Shown: positions 32,597 to 40,562 of the stretch, one piece after another
Layout of the letters: each line of letters opens with the position of its first letter
How positions within the stretch are numbered: position 1 is the stretch's first letter
NCBI GenBank assembly: GCA_020850475.1
Contig: JADZEO010000013.1
Location: 1 to 40,562 of the forward strand
Reading direction: 5' to 3'
Length of the DNA stretch: 40,562 nt
Source of the DNA: Bdellovibrionales bacterium
Lineage (GTDB): Bacteria > Bdellovibrionota > Bdellovibrionia > Bdellovibrionales > UBA1609
Position numbers and translations under genes: made by a program
The notes under the pieces: generated by a model
Told to the model about the DNA's origin: nothing
Seen by the model: the letters and a program-made list of their open reading frames with translations, nothing else
Database searches by the model: none

Positions 32597-35500
32597 GGCG
32601 AGATCTCTTTCATGGGCGAAGGAGCCATTCGAGAGGTGGAAGTGGTCGCTTCCTGCCGCCGCATCTCTTCGCTCTTTTTGCCCAACAAGCGATAAACCCA
32701 AGTGGTGAGGTCATTCAAAATCGCATAGGCCGCCGGAATCCAAACCAGGGTGAGGACCGTACCACTGGTCAAGCCCCAGGCCATGGCCATCGTCAGGGGA
32801 ATCAGGATCGCATCTGTTCCGCCAATTCCGTAAGCGGTTGGCAACAATCCCATGATGGTCGTAAAGGAACTGACAAATACCGCCCGCAACCTGAGGCCAG
32901 AGGCATGCACCAAAATATCTTCGAGTGACAGATTCTTGTGCTCCGCCTTCAACTCCTCAATGAAACTAATCAGAACGATTCCTGAGTTCACGATGATTCC
33001 GCCAAGACCAATCATCCCAATCATGGCCAAAAAACTAATCGGCCGGCCATGCAAAAAGAAGGCGATCGAAAAGCCCACTAGACCCAAGGGAATCGTTGTC
33101 ATGATAATTCCGGGGCTCAAGAAGGAGTTAAAAGTAAACACCAACAGCGCGAAGATGGCAATGAGGGACAACCACAGGGCGTTCCACAGACTCTCCATGG
33201 ACTCTTTGGTGTTTTCCCCCTCACCACCGAACACGAGAGACACATCTTTGTACTCTTTGCGGGCCTCCGCAAACACCGCCGCCATTTTTTTATTGGCCTC
33301 AATCGCATTGGTGACTTTGTCGTCAATTTCTCCCGTTACGGTTTTACTGCGCTTGTAATCAAAGCGCTTAATCTGACGTGACCCCGATTCCCGACGAAAG
33401 GTCGCGAGACTACCGAGCGGAATCAGATTGCCCTGGCGGTCCATCACTTTGAGCGCCTTGAGATCTTCCAAGTCCCGTCGCGAATTCGCATCGAGTTGCA
33501 CTCGCAAGTCCACCTTTTTGTTGTTGAGATTAACATTCGAAATGGACTTGCCCTGAACCGCCGCCCGAACCGTGTCGCCAATCATTTTAACATCGAGCCC
33601 CAGGCGATCTGCCATGGGGTAATCAATTTGCACGTAAACCTCGTCATCGCCGACCACGTCGTCGACGCGCACATCGCGAATCCCCGGAGTTTTGCTCAAC
33701 TCGCTCGTCACTTTCTCAACCACCGCGTTGAGGCTCGCCATGTTGTTGGAGCGAAAGGTGCCGTTGATCGGCTCGCCCACGGGCGGGCCGTTGACCATGG
33801 CCTCAAAGATAACCTCGACTCCTGGTGAAAATTCCAACGTCCGAAGTTGGGCCAAGATCTCGGTACTGGGAATGTTGTTCTTGGTATCTTCGTTAGCGTA
33901 CATCGTAATGAAGCCCACGTTATTGCCGGACTTGGCTTTGGGATCGGCCGGCCCCACCTGAACGGAACCCGCGCGTGCCACCAGGTGAATCAGCTTTTGT
34001 CCAACGAGGCCGTTGATCTTGCGACTCACCTCTTCGAGGGCCTGGTGGGTGACCTCAAGTTGGGTTCCCTTGGGGGTCTCGACCCGCGCTATGTAGACTT
34101 CCGTTTGTTCCGGTGGGAATAAAATGATTTTATTGAAAACCCCCATCAGGACAAAAGACATCACCAACAGCGCCGTGAAAATCGACCCGGTGATATAACG
34201 ATGTCGAACCGCCCAACGCACGACCTTTTGAAAGGGTTGCCGCGCCTTGGTTTCAAACCAGTCCTTGCTTTCATCGACAAACTTATCTTGAGGTGAGCTC
34301 GTTTCGACCAGCCGCATGGGTAACAAGAAAAAACTCTCCGCCAAGCACGCCACGAGAGCAATCGTCACAATAATGGGAATAAACTTGATAAACTGGCCCA
34401 TGATTCCGGTGGTTACCAGCATCGGCATAAACGAGGCGATCGTGGTAAACGCGGTCGCCGAAATCGGCAAAGCCAATTGGCGGATCGACTTCAGGGCCGC
34501 CTCCAAGGGAGTGAGCCCTTCGGAGCGACGAAGGCGAGCGAAGTTTTCGGCAATCACCACACTGTTGTCGACCATCATGCCGAGGGCAATCACCTGAGCT
34601 AAAATGGTAATGGCATTAAGGTTCATCCCAAATGGCGGCATCAGGCCTGCTGTAAATGAAATTGAAAGCGGCAATGACAGCGACGCCATGAAGCCGATTT
34701 TTCCCGGCAAAAAGATCATCATCACGATCATGACCAAAATGAGTCCGCTGACGGCGTTTGAGGTCAATACCGCCAGACGATTTTTTACCCGCTTGGCTTC
34801 GTTATTGAAGATCTCAAACTTAAACTGACTGCCGTATTTTTCCGCAAAGTCCGCGATCTTGTCATCGATCTGATCGACCATCTCAAGAGTGTCGGCGCCG
34901 GCTTTTTTGGTAATCGTCAGGAGCGTGGCTTCTTCACCGTTATAGCGCGCCAGAATTCGCGCTTCTTCTTCACCGTCCTCAACGGTGGCGACATCCTTGA
35001 GATAGATTTGTTGGCCGGAAAAATTCGACCGAATCAAAACTTGGGAGAGTTCTTCGCGGTCGCGGATGCGCCCTTCGATCCGCAGCAAGTCTTGATGCTC
35101 CCCTTTTTTAAGATTACCACCTGGAACATTCACATTGCGCGCTTGTAGCTTCGCCAAGACTTCATCAATTCCAATGTGGAGCTCACGCATTCTGGAGGTA
35201 TCTAATATAATGTTAAACTGGCGCTTCTTAAAACCATCCTCGCGAACACTCAAAATGGTTTTGATGTCTTCCAGATCTTCTTTAAGCAAGTCCGCGACCA
35301 AATCCCGATGACGGTCTTGGTTGGCGCCCACAATCGCGAGCTCGACCACGGGAAATTCCTCAGACTTCAACTCCAGAAAAGTCGGCCGCTCACGCAGATC
35401 CGGCGGTAAATCACTCACCCGATCGACGGCCCGCTGCAAATCAGCGATCACCACCGGAACATTGGCCTTATCAATGTCCGCGCGCACCAGAATTTTGCTC

Positions 35501-35766
35501 AACCCCGACTGGCTGACCGAGCGTACATCCTTAAGCCCGGAGACTTTGCGGATTTCGTCCTCCAGAGGCTTGGTGATTTTGGTTTCAATATCCTCGGGCG
35601 AGGCCCCTTCGTAGTTTGTCGTGACTTGAACCATCGCAAAGTTTACGGCAGGAAAACTTTCGGCGTTCAGTCGCAACCAACCGCCCACCCCAAACACCAA
35701 AACCCCGAGCGTGAGAACCAAGGTGAATTTGCTGTGCCTGATAAAAAAACGTGAAAGTGGTTCCAT
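32593..35766 (-). CDS. RND-family efflux transporter
   Basis: A 1057-residue inner-membrane pump of the AcrB/MdtB type, driven by the proton gradient. It opens with the family's first membrane helix (FFIRHSKFTLVLTLGVLVFGVGGW), then the porter-domain block FPAVNFAMVQVTTNYEGASPEDIE (split here: FPAVNFAMVQVTTNY and EGASPEDIE). The central helix GMMVDNSVVIAEN carries the proton-relay Asp. A second repeat with FLAMIGMIGLGGIIVNSGIVL follows. The ribosome-binding site GAGG is eight bases before the ATG. It lies 10 bases after tolC and overlaps tetR. The substrate is not evident, and the operon has no periplasmic adaptor gene. Confidence 0.93.
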   Translation of the reverse strand: MEPLSRFFIRHSKFTLVLTLGVLVFGVGGWLRLNAESFPAVNFAMVQVTTNYEGASPEDIETKITKPLEDEIRKVSGLKDVRSVSQSGLSKILVRADIDKANVPVVIADLQRAVDRVSDLPPDLRERPTFLELKSEEFPVVELAIVGANQDRHRDLVADLLKEDLEDIKTILSVREDGFKKRQFNIILDTSRMRELHIGIDEVLAKLQARNVNVPGGNLKKGEHQDLLRIEGRIRDREELSQVLIRSNFSGQQIYLKDVATVEDGEEEARILARYNGEEATLLTITKKAGADTLEMVDQIDDKIADFAEKYGSQFKFEIFNNEAKRVKNRLAVLTSNAVSGLILVMIVMMIFLPGKIGFMASLSLPLSISFTAGLMPPFGMNLNAITILAQVIALGMMVDNSVVIAENFARLRRSEGLTPLEAALKSIRQLALPISATAFTTIASFMPMLVTTGIMGQFIKFIPIIVTIALVACLAESFFLLPMRLVETSSPQDKFVDESKDWFETKARQPFQKVVRWAVRHRYITGSIFTALLVMSFVLMGVFNKIILFPPEQTEVYIARVETPKGTQLEVTHQALEEVSRKINGLVGQKLIHLVARAGSVQVGPADPKAKSGNNVGFITMYANEDTKNNIPSTEILAQLRTLEFSPGVEVIFEAMVNGPPVGEPINGTFRSNNMASLNAVVEKVTSELSKTPGIRDVRVDDVVGDDEVYVQIDYPMADRLGLDVKMIGDTVRAAVQGKSISNVNLNNKKVDLRVQLDANSRRDLEDLKALKVMDRQGNLIPLGSLATFRRESGSRQIKRFDYKRSKTVTGEIDDKVTNAIEANKKMAAVFAEARKEYKDVSLVFGGEGENTKESMESLWNALWLSLIAIFALLVFTFNSFLSPGIIMTTIPLGLVGFSIAFFLHGRPISFLAMIGMIGLGGIIVNSGIVLISFIEELKAEHKNLSLEDILVHASGLRLRAVFVSSFTTIMGLLPTAYGIGGTDAILIPLTMAMAWGLTSGTVLTLVWIPAAYAILNDLTTWVYRLLGKKSEEMRRQEATTSTSRMAPSPMKEISP

Positions 35767-35776
35767 GAATTGTCCT

Positions 35777-37240
35777 CTAAATCCGGTTCACTTCACACGG
35801 GTAATCGGTGAAGACCTGAAAGTAATCAAACAGGGTGTGGATCACAGTGAGCTTAATATTGATTTCGGAAAGCAGACTCTGCAGGAGAGCGTCTTGGTCG
35901 TTAATCAAGGCCGACACCGGAATCCTCGCCTGCTGATATTTGCGCGTCATCACTTGGGTGGACTTCTGCAGGTTCTTACTATTGATCTGGGCACTGGCAA
36001 TGGATTGTTCCAGGAGCCGAATCAAAGGACCGATTTCCTCGTGTTGGCTCTTGATACGCCCCAAGAGCCTTTGCTTTTCTGCCAAATAGCGCTGGCGATC
36101 CAGATCGGCCAGAGTTTCCTCGGTATGACGGCTTTGGCTTCCCAGCGGCACCGTCACCGCAATTCCCACCGCATAACCGCTTTTGCCGTTGTCCTGGAAG
36201 TCCTCAACTGACGCCGATGTTCCTTGATCGACTCCGCTCATCTGCAACTCGGCATTCAATTGCACGTCGACATCACTGTGTGAAGCCGTGACCTTTTGGG
36301 TGCCTTGATATTCCTTTTCCACAAGTGCGACCATCTCGTCGAGGGAAGTGGCTTCCCAAGGTGTCTGCTTCTGCTGCGCAATCGTTTGCGTGCAACTCAG
36401 CACCCCCGCCACCGCTCGGTCCAAATCATAGTTACCCAAAGTCAAATTGCGTTCATGCAGTCCGGGAAGCTGTTCCTTGAGTTGACGAAACAAAATTTCG
36501 CGCTGGTATTCAAGAGCGGTCAAGTTGCCCTTGCGCCCGGCGACCAGGGCTTCCCATCGCGCGACTTCACCGGCGTCCGTGACCGAGCTGCTAAAGCGGG
36601 CTTTGGCTTCTTTGAGTTGACGTTGAGCCGTGTCCAGCAGACCCTGCGAAATCTTTGCCGCCTCTTGGTTGGCCACGAGAGACCAGTAGACTTTGCGAAG
36701 GTTCATCTCGAAGGCTTTTTGCTGAGCCACACTGTCGAACTTTTGAATTTCACTGCGCAGGCGCAGATTATCGAGTTGGGTTTTGTTTTGTTTCCCTAGT
36801 AAATTGCGCCACAAATCCAGCGTGGCTTTAAGCTGCAGCCCTGTGCGGGTCGCCCGGTCAATGCTGCCGTTTTCAGTCGAACGCTGATCAGTAAAGGCGT
36901 GAACGCCCCACGAAGCCCCATAGGGTGAGGCCTTCTCCACGCCCAAAGAATAAAGATGAGTCGGACCAAAGGTCGGAATAAACACCGCAATACTTTTTTC
37001 TTCGGAGTTTTGATAATTCCCGCGGCCCACTAAGCGGGCCTGATATTTTTCGCTCGCCTGACCGAATTGAGCTTCGGCCTGCGCCCGCCGCGCTTGGATG
37101 TCAGCGGCCGCGGGAGCTTCCTGCCGCGCCAACTCGATCAACTTTTTCTCATCCAGCGGCAGCGCCTCTTCGGCGCCTGCGACACCCATCCAGAGTGGGG
37201 TGAGACTCAGCACTGCCACCACCCATTGCAACCCATTCAT
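35777..37240 (-). CDS. TolC-family outer-membrane efflux protein
   Basis: A 487-residue outer-membrane channel component. A signal peptide (MNGLQWVVAVLSLTPLWMGVAGA) leads into two repeats of long helices with the TolC-type spacing, for example LIELARQEAPAAADIQARRAQ and LRLRSEIQKFDSVAQQKAFE in the first half and LADLDRQRYLAEKQRLLGR in the second. It would connect the RND pump to the outside. GAGGTGG precedes the ATG. First gene of the efflux operon, with two candidate operators upstream. Confidence 0.88.
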   Translation of the reverse strand: MNGLQWVVAVLSLTPLWMGVAGAEEALPLDEKKLIELARQEAPAAADIQARRAQAEAQFGQASEKYQARLVGRGNYQNSEEKSIAVFIPTFGPTHLYSLGVEKASPYGASWGVHAFTDQRSTENGSIDRATRTGLQLKATLDLWRNLLGKQNKTQLDNLRLRSEIQKFDSVAQQKAFEMNLRKVYWSLVANQEAAKISQGLLDTAQRQLKEAKARFSSSVTDAGEVARWEALVAGRKGNLTALEYQREILFRQLKEQLPGLHERNLTLGNYDLDRAVAGVLSCTQTIAQQKQTPWEATSLDEMVALVEKEYQGTQKVTASHSDVDVQLNAELQMSGVDQGTSASVEDFQDNGKSGYAVGIAVTVPLGSQSRHTEETLADLDRQRYLAEKQRLLGRIKSQHEEIGPLIRLLEQSIASAQINSKNLQKSTQVMTRKYQQARIPVSALINDQDALLQSLLSEINIKLTVIHTLFDYFQVFTDYPCEVNRI

Positions 37241-37258
37241 AATGCCACCTCATGTAAT

Positions 37259-37268
37259 CAAACGTTTG
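37259..37268. promoter_or_regulatory. Candidate TetR operator 1 (perfect palindrome)
   Basis: CAAACGTTTG is a perfect 10-bp palindrome 19 bases upstream of the tolC start codon. The surrounding TCAAACGTTTGTTTAATT recurs nearly unchanged 51 bases further upstream. Palindromes of this kind ahead of an efflux operon that encodes its own TetR protein are typical binding sites. Confidence 0.6.
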
Positions 37269-37309
37269 TTTAATTTAGCACGGGGGTGTGAGAACCCACA
37301 AGGGGATTT

Positions 37310-37319
37310 CAAACGATTG
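37310..37319. promoter_or_regulatory. Candidate TetR operator 2
   Basis: CAAACGATTG, one mismatch from the site at 37259-37268, lies in a longer shared block TCAAACGATTGTTTTAATT. The two copies are in direct orientation about 51 bp apart (roughly five helical turns), which would allow two repressor dimers to bind the same face of the DNA. Confidence 0.55.
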
Positions 37320-37389
37320 TTTTAATTGTCTTAAATATTTGATTTTATTTACTATTTAAATATCAAAGTGAGACTTAGTGGCCCCGACC

Positions 37390-37584
37390 TTAAGGTTGGT
37401 CGAGAAGAGCCATGACCTCTTTGGCCGTCCCCTTGATGGCAAACTTGAACCCGGCCACGAAGAGTTTTACGTGCCCCTCAACCCGACTGCTCGCCGGAGA
37501 ATCCTCGAGTACGTCCACGGACTCTTTGCGCACAAAAATGGTGGTATTGTCAGTCGTCTTTAATTCCACATACTTCTTGCCCAC
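37390..37584 (-). CDS. Small conserved-looking protein, FlbD-like in size and pattern
   Basis: A 64-residue protein. It starts with GTG at 37584 behind a perfect AAGGAGG ribosome-binding site, which is the main evidence that it is real. The sequence (KKYVELKTTDNTTIFVRKESVDVLEDSP, written in part) alternates short beta strands and ends in a helix KEVMALLDQP. It resembles the small FlbD-type proteins in size and strand pattern, but no flagellar genes are near, so this is only a hint. It sits alone between menH and the tolC operator region. Confidence 0.65.
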   Translation of the reverse strand: MGKKYVELKTTDNTTIFVRKESVDVLEDSPASSRVEGHVKLFVAGFKFAIKGTAKEVMALLDQP

Positions 37585-37632
37585 TCAAGTCCTCCTTAGC
37601 AATCCGAGTTCCTTGCACTGCTAATTGAGATT

Positions 37633-38349
37633 CTACGACTTAAAAAAGCGAGACACAACCTCGAGGAGCTTGTCTGGCATATCTAGATGCACTCGATGGC
37701 CCGCTTCGGGGACGATTTCGACCTGTCCAAGAGTCCCGTTGGCGCGTCCATGGCGATAAAGCTCGGCATACTTCTGGTCTCGCTCGCCTGCGACCCACAA
37801 AACGGGTCGGTCGAGTTGGCGCAAATTCGATTCGTCAAAGGTGTGGCGCGTGGGGGACCACCTGGTCAAGGCCAGCGCCAACATCTCCCGAAGCTCAGGT
37901 GATTCCAGAGGGGCTTCGCGCTCCTGGGAGCGACCCAGGACTTCAAGTGAGTTCCACTGCTGCCACACTTCAAACCACGGGCGCTCGCGAAAACGCTCGG
38001 CCCATCCTTGCTCCCACTGGCGACGACTCTGCACCTCGGTGGGCTCCCTCACGCCGGTATGGCTGGAAATAATCACCACTCGATGAAACGCCTCGGGCGC
38101 GGCGACTAAAGCGTGAAGGAGCAGTCGGCCGCCGAGCGAGTAACCCACCGCATGGGCCCGCTCACCTCGGGTTTGCTGACGAAGTTCAGTAAGGAAGTTC
38201 TGCGTCCAGGTGGTGAGGTTGTGAATCGGGGAGAGCGGGCCGGCGGTCAAGAGCTCAGGAGTCCAGACTTTTTTTGCCGCGAGCTGAGCGCCCAAACTCG
38301 CCAGCTCACGCCCGGAACCACCAAACCCGTGAAGCCCTACAAAGTGCAT
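37633..38349 (-). CDS. menH: SHCHC synthase (alpha/beta hydrolase)
   Basis: A 238-residue alpha/beta-hydrolase that removes pyruvate from SEPHCHC in menaquinone synthesis. The catalytic triad is visible: Ser71 in the elbow VGYSLGGRLL, Asp191 in VAGERDQKY and His218 in EAGHRVHLD. The oxyanion region is LHGFGGSG (7-14). The start at 38349 is set by homology and overlaps the menD stop by 13 bp; the frame is open to 38493 but that part lies within menD. Identity depends on the menD neighbour as well as on the fold. Confidence 0.88.
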   Translation of the reverse strand: MHFVGLHGFGGSGRELASLGAQLAAKKVWTPELLTAGPLSPIHNLTTWTQNFLTELRQQTRGERAHAVGYSLGGRLLLHALVAAPEAFHRVVIISSHTGVREPTEVQSRRQWEQGWAERFRERPWFEVWQQWNSLEVLGRSQEREAPLESPELREMLALALTRWSPTRHTFDESNLRQLDRPVLWVAGERDQKYAELYRHGRANGTLGQVEIVPEAGHRVHLDMPDKLLEVVSRFFKS

Positions 38350-39950
38350 GGGAGTGCCTTGCAGAGAGCCTGGTAGTGCTCCCAAAATCGCGCCGTCGCC
38401 TCTTCGTTGGGGCGAATTTCGATCAGCGCGTGACGGGCCATGGGGGGCGGCCGCTCTGGCACCCGCCGCCAGAGGTAGTAATCCAGTCCCCACATCTCCG
38501 CCAAACCCTCAAAGCCGAGGCGGTGTTGATTTTCAAAGAGCGGATCGTGAAACAGTCGCCGAAAAATCTGCCCACCCTGATTGTTGATAACCACTATGCG
38601 CACGGGAGTTTGGCCGCTGTAGCGAAGGGCCCAGGGCGCGTTCAAATCGTACAGCGCCGAGAGATCTCCCAACACGAGCCAGTTTTCCTTCTCGGCAGAC
38701 AGGGATCCCAAAAAACTCGACATCACGCCATCGATGCCATTGGCCCCGCGGTTGGCCATCGGCACGGCATTGGCTTCGCGGTACCGGGCCGCCAAATCCC
38801 ACTCGCGAATCGGCAAACTACTCCCCAAAAACAAATGGGCTTGGGGAGGAATCAGACCGGACAAATCGCGAAACACACTCGGCTCAGCATGAGGATCCTG
38901 CGCCAACAAGTGATCCAAGCTCGCAACCAGACTTTGGCTCCGCCGCAGCCATTGGCCTGCGGCCTCAGTGGTTCCTCGAGAAGCCGGTTCACGGAGCAAC
39001 TCCAGGGCCTTTAAAGGCAAAGGTTGATTCACCTTGCGGCCCAAGCCCGAGAAGGGCCGCGAAGAAAAACTCAAGACCGGCCAAGGGCGAAGCTGTTCCA
39101 GGTCTCGCCACAGGCGCGTCGTGGGAATTCCGCCGATGCGGATCACGCCATCGAAGGCTTGATTTAACTCTGGACCTTGAAAAATTCCATCGCCGCCCTC
39201 GAGGCGAAAGTCCGCCAAACTTTTTTCTTCCCGTAGCCCGGAGGGACCTTCGAGCAACATCGGCCAGCGAAGATTCAGCAAGGCTGACCGTACCGGCGCT
39301 CGCTCGCCCTCGGACAGGTCTCCCACCATGATCAGAGGTGAGCGCACCGTTTTAAAAAAACTTTCGGTGGTAGCCTGCCAGCGAGAAAAGTCGCTGGCCT
39401 CGACACCCTGAGTGGCCTTTGCCTCAGCGTGATACTCTTTGACGGCGCACGCCCAAGGACTCACTTCACTATCAATCAAAGGCTCCTCAAAGGCCACGTT
39501 GATATGGGTGGGCGCAACGGCGCTCACTGCCACCTCCGGAATATCAGTGCCACTCAAATCGTAACTTTGAGCCACGTAGTGCGAGAAGATTCCCACCTGC
39601 TCAATGGCCTGTGGCGCTCCGGTTTCACGGTACTCCGCAGGCCGATCGGCCGTGACCAATACCAGCGGCAAACGCGAGTACCAGGCTTCAACCGTCGCTG
39701 GCAGAAGCTCCGCCACCGCCGTTCCTGAAGTTGTTACCACCGCCACCGGACGTCCGTTCGAGCGCACCCGACCGAGCGCAAAAAAAGCGGCCGCCCGTTC
39801 ATCAAAAAATGAAACCACTTGCAGACCACTGGCGGCGCCCAACACTTTAACCAGAGGGGCGTTGCGAGCCCCAGCACAAAGCACAAAGTCACGGATGCCT
39901 TGTGTGGCAAGTTGCTGAATGAGGTGTCGCGCTCCTTCAATCTGCTTCAT
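38337..39950 (-). CDS. menD: SEPHCHC synthase
   Basis: A 537-residue thiamine-diphosphate enzyme that joins isochorismate and 2-oxoglutarate. MenD features are the N-terminal block CAGARNAPLVKVLG, the segment DERAAAFFALG, VAVVTTSGTAVAELLPATVEA with LVLVTADRP, and the C-terminal TPP site beginning NRGANGIDGVMSSFLG followed by LGDLSALYD. The start at 39950 overlaps the menF stop (ATGA); the frame is open to 40001. Middle gene of menF-menD-menH. Length normal. Confidence 0.95.
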   Translation of the reverse strand: MKQIEGARHLIQQLATQGIRDFVLCAGARNAPLVKVLGAASGLQVVSFFDERAAAFFALGRVRSNGRPVAVVTTSGTAVAELLPATVEAWYSRLPLVLVTADRPAEYRETGAPQAIEQVGIFSHYVAQSYDLSGTDIPEVAVSAVAPTHINVAFEEPLIDSEVSPWACAVKEYHAEAKATQGVEASDFSRWQATTESFFKTVRSPLIMVGDLSEGERAPVRSALLNLRWPMLLEGPSGLREEKSLADFRLEGGDGIFQGPELNQAFDGVIRIGGIPTTRLWRDLEQLRPWPVLSFSSRPFSGLGRKVNQPLPLKALELLREPASRGTTEAAGQWLRRSQSLVASLDHLLAQDPHAEPSVFRDLSGLIPPQAHLFLGSSLPIREWDLAARYREANAVPMANRGANGIDGVMSSFLGSLSAEKENWLVLGDLSALYDLNAPWALRYSGQTPVRIVVINNQGGQIFRRLFHDPLFENQHRLGFEGLAEMWGLDYYLWRRVPERPPPMARHALIEIRPNEEATARFWEHYQALCKALPCTL

Positions 39951-40562
39951 AACCCCAGACCCTCGAGAACAAACTGACGCTTTAATTCCAGCTCTTGCCA
40001 CTCTCGCTCGGGGTCACTGGGAGCCACAATCCCACAGCCGGAGGCTAACAGTGCACCTTGGTCGTTCCACTGGATGTTACGGATGGCAACCAAGCACACC
40101 ATCTCCCCTTGCGGAGAGCGCACGCCAAAGGGTGCGCCAAAACGATTCGCCTCCGCCGGTCGACGGGTGCGAAGCCACTCTCGGCCCGAAGCCCGGGGGT
40201 AGGCGCCCAAGGCGGCGGTGGGATGAAACACTTCCACCAGTTCCTCAAAGTGCCACGCACGCTCCAACTCCACGCTCAATTCCGTCTTAAGGTGAGAGAG
40301 TGAACCCAGATGGCACTCCTGAGTTTCGCCGATGTGGACCGACCCCAAACTCGCCATCTGCGCTGCTAAATCTTCAATGACCAAACGGTGCTCAAATCTT
40401 TCTTTGGGATCAGCCAACAACTCACCCGGGATAAATCCGCCGCGCCTGGTGCCAGCGAGGGCCATGGTCGTCAGCCGGCCGTCGCGAACCATAAACAAAA
40501 CCTCAGGGCTGAGTCCCACCATCCCCGCCGCCGGTGTCCACCAGGCGTAGGGTCGAAGATGA
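39947..40562 (-). CDS. menF: Isochorismate synthase, C-terminal part (5' end outside the window)
   Basis: The last 204 codons of a chorismate-binding enzyme; the frame is open through the window edge. Active-site blocks of the MenF/EntC/TrpE family are in order: LSPEVLF, ALAGTRRGG, KERFEHRLVIEDL, LKTELSVEL, FHPTAALGAYPR, NRFGAPFGV and the closing GCGIVAPSDPEREWQE with a downstream Lys. Next to menD and menH it is the entry enzyme of menaquinone synthesis, turning chorismate into isochorismate. A methionine at 40522 is internal, since the upstream residues AWWTPAAG continue the family pattern. Confidence 0.92.
   Translation of the reverse strand, partial: HLRPYAWWTPAAGMVGLSPEVLFMVRDGRLTTMALAGTRRGGFIPGELLADPKERFEHRLVIEDLAAQMASLGSVHIGETQECHLGSLSHLKTELSVELERAWHFEELVEVFHPTAALGAYPRASGREWLRTRRPAEANRFGAPFGVRSPQGEMVCLVAIRNIQWNDQGALLASGCGIVAPSDPEREWQELELKRQFVLEGLGL

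Noticed and set aside
38274-39014. 246-codon plus-strand open frame
   Set aside because: It lies antisense to menD and menH, whose motifs are complete; its translation has no domain pattern and is rich in Gln/Arg/His, typical of a mirror frame.

Overview
This 40.6 kb window looks like ordinary chromosome of a Gram-negative, respiring bacterium. TatA, a TolC/RND pump, an outer-membrane beta-barrel, many Sec signal peptides and a complete classical menaquinone pathway point that way. The many secreted orphan proteins, a PilZ protein, a SpoIIE-type phosphatase-like protein, frequent GTG/TTG starts and tight 4-bp ATGA/GTGA gene overlaps would fit a Bdellovibrio-like (Bdellovibrionota) organism. 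That placement is an inference; no rRNA or other decisive marker is present. I see no tRNA, rRNA, CRISPR array, prophage or insertion sequence.

Layout. 1-4.6 kb: the 3' end of tatA, a convergent transketolase, an adenosine-deaminase-family enzyme and an outer-membrane barrel protein with a clean terminator. 4.7-5.7 kb: a two-gene operon resembling HigBA (RelE-fold toxin first, XRE antitoxin second), with a near-consensus promoter whose -10 box lies inside a palindrome. 5.8-7.2 kb: a secreted zincin-like protein. 7.4-11.8 kb: a run nth-doxX-thiB-thiP-thiQ (endonuclease III, DoxX, thiamine ABC importer). 11.9-14.5 kb: a GNAT enzyme, a lipoprotein and ElbB in a tightly overlapping operon. 14.5-19.5 kb: an orphan LamG-like protein, a crotonase, a receiver-like/PilZ protein, citrate synthase and a SpoIIE-domain protein lacking several metal ligands. 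19.55-23.7 kb: a SirB1/TPR protein and three secreted proteins of unknown function. Two copies of an unusual structured repeat, at 20440-20636 and 21503-21681, lie in this stretch.

From 23.9 kb to the end the theme is menaquinone and isoprenoid metabolism. An overlapping set encodes a polyprenyl diphosphate synthase, a MenA-like UbiA protein with an N-terminal extension, and RsmJ. The classical pathway is split into menB-menA-menC-menE (31.8-27.9 kb) and menF-menD-menH (window end to 37.6 kb). A tolC-RND-tetR efflux operon and a 64-residue ORF lie between the two halves. A hotdog thioesterase that converges on and overlaps menE is a natural candidate for the DHNA-CoA thioesterase step. Together these supply every step from chorismate to demethylmenaquinone; only the final methyltransferase (MenG/UbiE) is absent from the window.

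The most unusual element is the repeat pair. Each copy has a perfect 27- or 35-bp basal inverted repeat around a core of about 95-105 nt. The core blocks are identical between copies, while the stems differ in sequence and both stay fully paired. That covariation suggests a structured RNA or a hairpin-based mobile element, and I do not recognise it as a described family.
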